Shown here: piece after piece, positions 60,335 to 64,000 of the stretch
How positions within the stretch are numbered: position 1 is the first letter of the stretch
Layout: each line of letters opens with the position of its first letter
NCBI GenBank assembly: GCA_022772735.1
Contig: JALEZD010000020.1
Location: 23,472-87,471 of the forward strand
Direction: 5' to 3'
From: Erysipelotrichaceae bacterium
GTDB lineage: Bacteria; Bacillota_I; Bacilli_A; Erysipelotrichales; Erysipelotrichaceae
Length of the DNA: 64,000 nucleotides
The notes under the pieces: generated by a model
What the model saw: the letters and a program-made list of their open reading frames with translations, nothing else
What the model was told of the DNA's origin: nothing
Databases searched by the model: none
Program-made: the position numbers and the translations under genes

Positions 60335-61400
60335 TAGAATATTTTTAGATTTACATATTATACAAACTCTTCCTCCAAGTAATATAAATAGAGATGATAC
60401 AGGGAGTCCCAAAACCGCATTGTATGGTGGTGTAAGGCGAGCAAGAGTAAGCTCACAATCATGGAAAAGAGCTATAAGAGAATACTTTAATTTAAGCAAA
60501 AATAAGTATCAAGTTGGTGTTAGAACATATGATGTTGTAAAATTTATTGCAAATAAGATTATTAGTATAGACAATTCCATAAGTTATGATGATGCATTAG
60601 AGTTAGCTAATAATACATTAAATAAAACTGGTATTTCAACCAAAAAGTATAAATCAAAAGCATTGATTTTTTTAGGTGAAACTCAAGCAGAATCTTTAGC
60701 TAATGCAGCAATTAACAATATTGACGATAAAAAAGAACTACAAAATATATTTAACACCAATCCATCAGTAGATATTGCATTATTTGGTAGAATGGTTGCA
60801 GATGATCATTCATTAAATGGGGATGCTTCATGTCAAGTGGCACACGCAATATCTACACATGCGATTCAAAACGAATTTGATTTTTTTACAGCAATTGATG
60901 ATTTGGCACCTGAAGATAATTCTGGTGCTGGCATGTTAGGTAATATAGAGTATAACTCTTCTACTCTATATAGATATGCGAATATAGCAGTACATGAATT
61001 AAATAATCAATTAAAAGATAATGAAGCGGTAATAAATGCTGTTAAATTATTTGTGGAGTCTTTTTCTAACTCACTACCTACAGGTAAAGTAAATACTTTT
61101 GCTAATCAAACTTTACCACAAGTACTAATAGTGACACTTAGAAACGATAGACCTATAAGCCTTGTAACTGCGTTTGAAAAGCCGATAAAATCAAACGATG
61201 GAAATGTAGAGAAATCAATTGTTGAGCTCGCAAAGGAATTTGAAAAAGTTGAAAAATTTGTCAACAAACCGCTTTATAGTACGTATTTAACATTAGAGGA
61301 AGTAAAAGAATTAAGAGAGATTGGAGAAGAAAAAAATTCTTTGAAAGACTTATTAGATGATCTTTCTGAAAAGTTAAACGAATGCCTAAAAGGAGAATAA
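60327..61400 (+). CDS. cas7e: Cascade backbone subunit Cas7e (CasC/Cse4)
   Basis: A 357-residue RAMP-fold protein. FLDLHIIQTLPPSNINRDDTG at the start, GGVRRARVSSQSWKRAIREY (about residues 32-51), FGRMVADDHSLNGDASCQVA (about 153-172), and NSLPTGKVNTFANQTLPQ (about 249-266) are family signatures. Six copies coat the crRNA spacer. It is separated from cas5e by one base. Confidence 0.96.
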   Translation: MNNRIFLDLHIIQTLPPSNINRDDTGSPKTALYGGVRRARVSSQSWKRAIREYFNLSKNKYQVGVRTYDVVKFIANKIISIDNSISYDDALELANNTLNKTGISTKKYKSKALIFLGETQAESLANAAINNIDDKKELQNIFNTNPSVDIALFGRMVADDHSLNGDASCQVAHAISTHAIQNEFDFFTAIDDLAPEDNSGAGMLGNIEYNSSTLYRYANIAVHELNNQLKDNEAVINAVKLFVESFSNSLPTGKVNTFANQTLPQVLIVTLRNDRPISLVTAFEKPIKSNDGNVEKSIVELAKEFEKVEKFVNKPLYSTYLTLEEVKELREIGEEKNSLKDLLDDLSEKLNECLKGE

Positions 61401-61401
61401 A

Positions 61402-62109
61402 ATGAAAACAATTTTATTAAAATTTGCTGGGCCAATGCAATCTTGGGGAACAAGTTCGCATTTTGAGACAAGGCACACAGATTTTTATCCTTCAAAGAGT
61501 GCTATTATTGGTGTTATTTCTGCAAGTTTAGGATACAAAAGAAATGATGATGAAAAAATAAGAGAATTAAATAAAATTAGTTTTGGGGTAAGAGTTGATC
61601 AGCAAGGATTTTTAATGAGAGATTATCATATTGCAAAAAAAAATAAAAAAAATGATAAGTTTGAAACGTTTGTCACTAACAGATATTATTTGGAGGATGC
61701 AGTTTTTGTTGTGGCTATTTCCGGCGAAAATGAATTAATAAATAAAATAGAAAATGCTTTACATTATCCTTATTTTCAGCCCTTTATGGGGAGAAGATCA
61801 TTACCATTACCAGCAGATTTTATTGTTGCAGTTACAAATAAAACGATTATTGAAAGTTTAAATGATTGTGAATGGCAAGCTGCTGAATGGAATAAAAAGA
61901 AGAATTCTGATAAAAGATTTGTATGTCTAGATTTATACGTTGATCATAATTTAGCTGATGGCATTAGTAATATGAGGAAGGATAATGTTGTTTCATTTTC
62001 TCAAAAAGAAAGGAAATTCACAATGAGAAATGAGATACTAACTAGTATTAACGTTAAAAATCAATACTATATCAATAACACTGATCATGATGTTTTTGAA
62101 ATTATATAG
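61402..62109 (+). CDS. cas5e: Cascade subunit Cas5e (CasD)
   Basis: A 235-residue RAMP protein. KTILLKFAGPMQSWGTSSHF, then ETRHTDFYPSKSAIIGVISA (about residues 22-41), is the N-terminal Cas5 signature. FQPFMGRRSLPLPADFIVAV (about 124-143) is also conserved. It caps the 5-prime handle of the crRNA and contacts Cas8e. RBS AAAGGAG lies at the end of cas7e. Confidence 0.96.
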   Translation: MKTILLKFAGPMQSWGTSSHFETRHTDFYPSKSAIIGVISASLGYKRNDDEKIRELNKISFGVRVDQQGFLMRDYHIAKKNKKNDKFETFVTNRYYLEDAVFVVAISGENELINKIENALHYPYFQPFMGRRSLPLPADFIVAVTNKTIIESLNDCEWQAAEWNKKKNSDKRFVCLDLYVDHNLADGISNMRKDNVVSFSQKERKFTMRNEILTSINVKNQYYINNTDHDVFEII

Positions 62110-62118
62110 GAGAATAAT

Positions 62119-63695
<1,577 letters not shown>

Positions 63696-63696
63696 T

Positions 63697-64000
63697 ATGC
63701 CACTAACTGTAATAACTTTGAAAAAAGTCCCTCAGTCTTTAAAAGGAGATCTTACTAAGTGGATGCAAGAGATTGCAACAGGTGTATATGTCGGTAATTT
63801 TAATTCTAAAATTAGAAGTGAACTTTGGAATAGGGTGAAAGATAGTGTCAAGAATGGGGAAGCAACAATGTGCTTTTCTCATAACAATGAAATTGGATAT
63901 AATTTTGATACTATAAATTCACAAAGAGAAGTTATTGAATTTGATGGTATTCCACTGATTATGATACCATCAGAAAATAAAAAAGAAATTTTGCAAAACG
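63697..64000 (+). CDS. cas2e: CRISPR adaptation protein Cas2, subtype I-E, 5-prime part
   Basis: ATG 63697 opens a frame that runs off the window after 101 codons. The start MPLTVITLKKVPQSLKGDL, then TKWMQEIATGVYVGNFNSK (about residues 20-38), and ATMCFSHNNEIGYNF are diagnostic for Cas2e. A short Cas2e would end near residue 100. The visible frame is still open at 101, so the protein is either slightly long or fused to a DnaQ-like exonuclease, as in some streptococci. The right edge hides which. Confidence 0.95.
   Translation, partial: MPLTVITLKKVPQSLKGDLTKWMQEIATGVYVGNFNSKIRSELWNRVKDSVKNGEATMCFSHNNEIGYNFDTINSQREVIEFDGIPLIMIPSENKKEILQN

Overview
The window is AT-rich bacterial DNA with dense, mostly co-directional operons. 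Non-ATG starts are frequent, TGA is used as a stop (for example at 474-476 and 33798-33800), and the regulatory machinery is typical of low-GC Firmicutes: a T-box riboswitch, a BglG-type antiterminator with its RNA target, a CdaA-CdaR-GlmM operon, a Fur-family zinc regulator, and PTS and ECF transporters. The gene mix (YhfZ-type operon, arginine deiminase pathway, type I-E CRISPR-Cas) would suit a fermentative gut or oral Firmicute, perhaps Erysipelotrichia-like. The species cannot be named from the sequence alone. No transposase, integrase, phage gene, rRNA gene or CRISPR repeat was seen.

Layout. 1-4842: the end of a poorly understood operon resembling E. coli php-yhfS-yhfX-yhfW-yhfZ (amidohydrolase, PLP enzymes, phosphopentomutase-like enzyme, regulator). 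4844-7813: a PTS operon (IIA, antiterminator, IICB) behind a promoter, RNA antiterminator and terminator. 7882-9623: an old-yellow-enzyme flavoprotein with a short-chain dehydrogenase. 9691-13533: an iron-siderophore-type ABC importer behind a strong palindrome. 13560-13818: a tRNA-Ile/tRNA-Ala unit. 13918-15151: three small minus-strand genes of mostly unknown role. 15454-21552: arginine deiminase pathway (arcA, arcB, arcC and a YfcC-like carrier) and an AraC-type regulator with two DNA-binding domains. 21730-22082: a frameshifted Imm51-like immunity gene. 22225-26586: HAD phosphatase, C-terminal processing protease and uvrB. 26606-31266: a TetR regulator divergent from a PASTA-repeat protein and an FtsX-like ABC pair. 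31284-34582: a phosphoesterase, then an ECF S component with coaBC and coaX. 34617-38648: a zinc operon on the minus strand (zur, a ZnuA with an inserted ZinT domain, znuC, znuB, a lipoprotein). 38874-41684: tRNA-Thr, maf, a nucleotidyltransferase and a TraB-family membrane protein. 41796-46038: cdaA-cdaR-glmM. 46080-50184: two two-component systems tail to tail. 50336-52419: two intramembrane protease homologues and an FMN-binding lipoprotein. 52484-55019: a T-box-controlled amino-acid ABC importer. 55149-64000: a type I-E cas operon, running off the window inside cas2.

How it fits together. Arginine appears twice: as fermentable substrate (arc genes) and, by my reading of the T-box specifier as CGC, as the likely signal and cargo of the importer at 52806-55019. 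Metal supply also appears twice, an iron-type importer and a zinc operon, each with its own candidate operator. The most unusual items are the ZinT domain placed inside ZnuA, the kinase-less PASTA protein encoded with an ABC FtsX pair under a probable TetR operator, the roughly 240-residue acidic tail on CdaA, the tandem-HTH AraC regulator, and the homopolymer frameshift in the orphan immunity gene.
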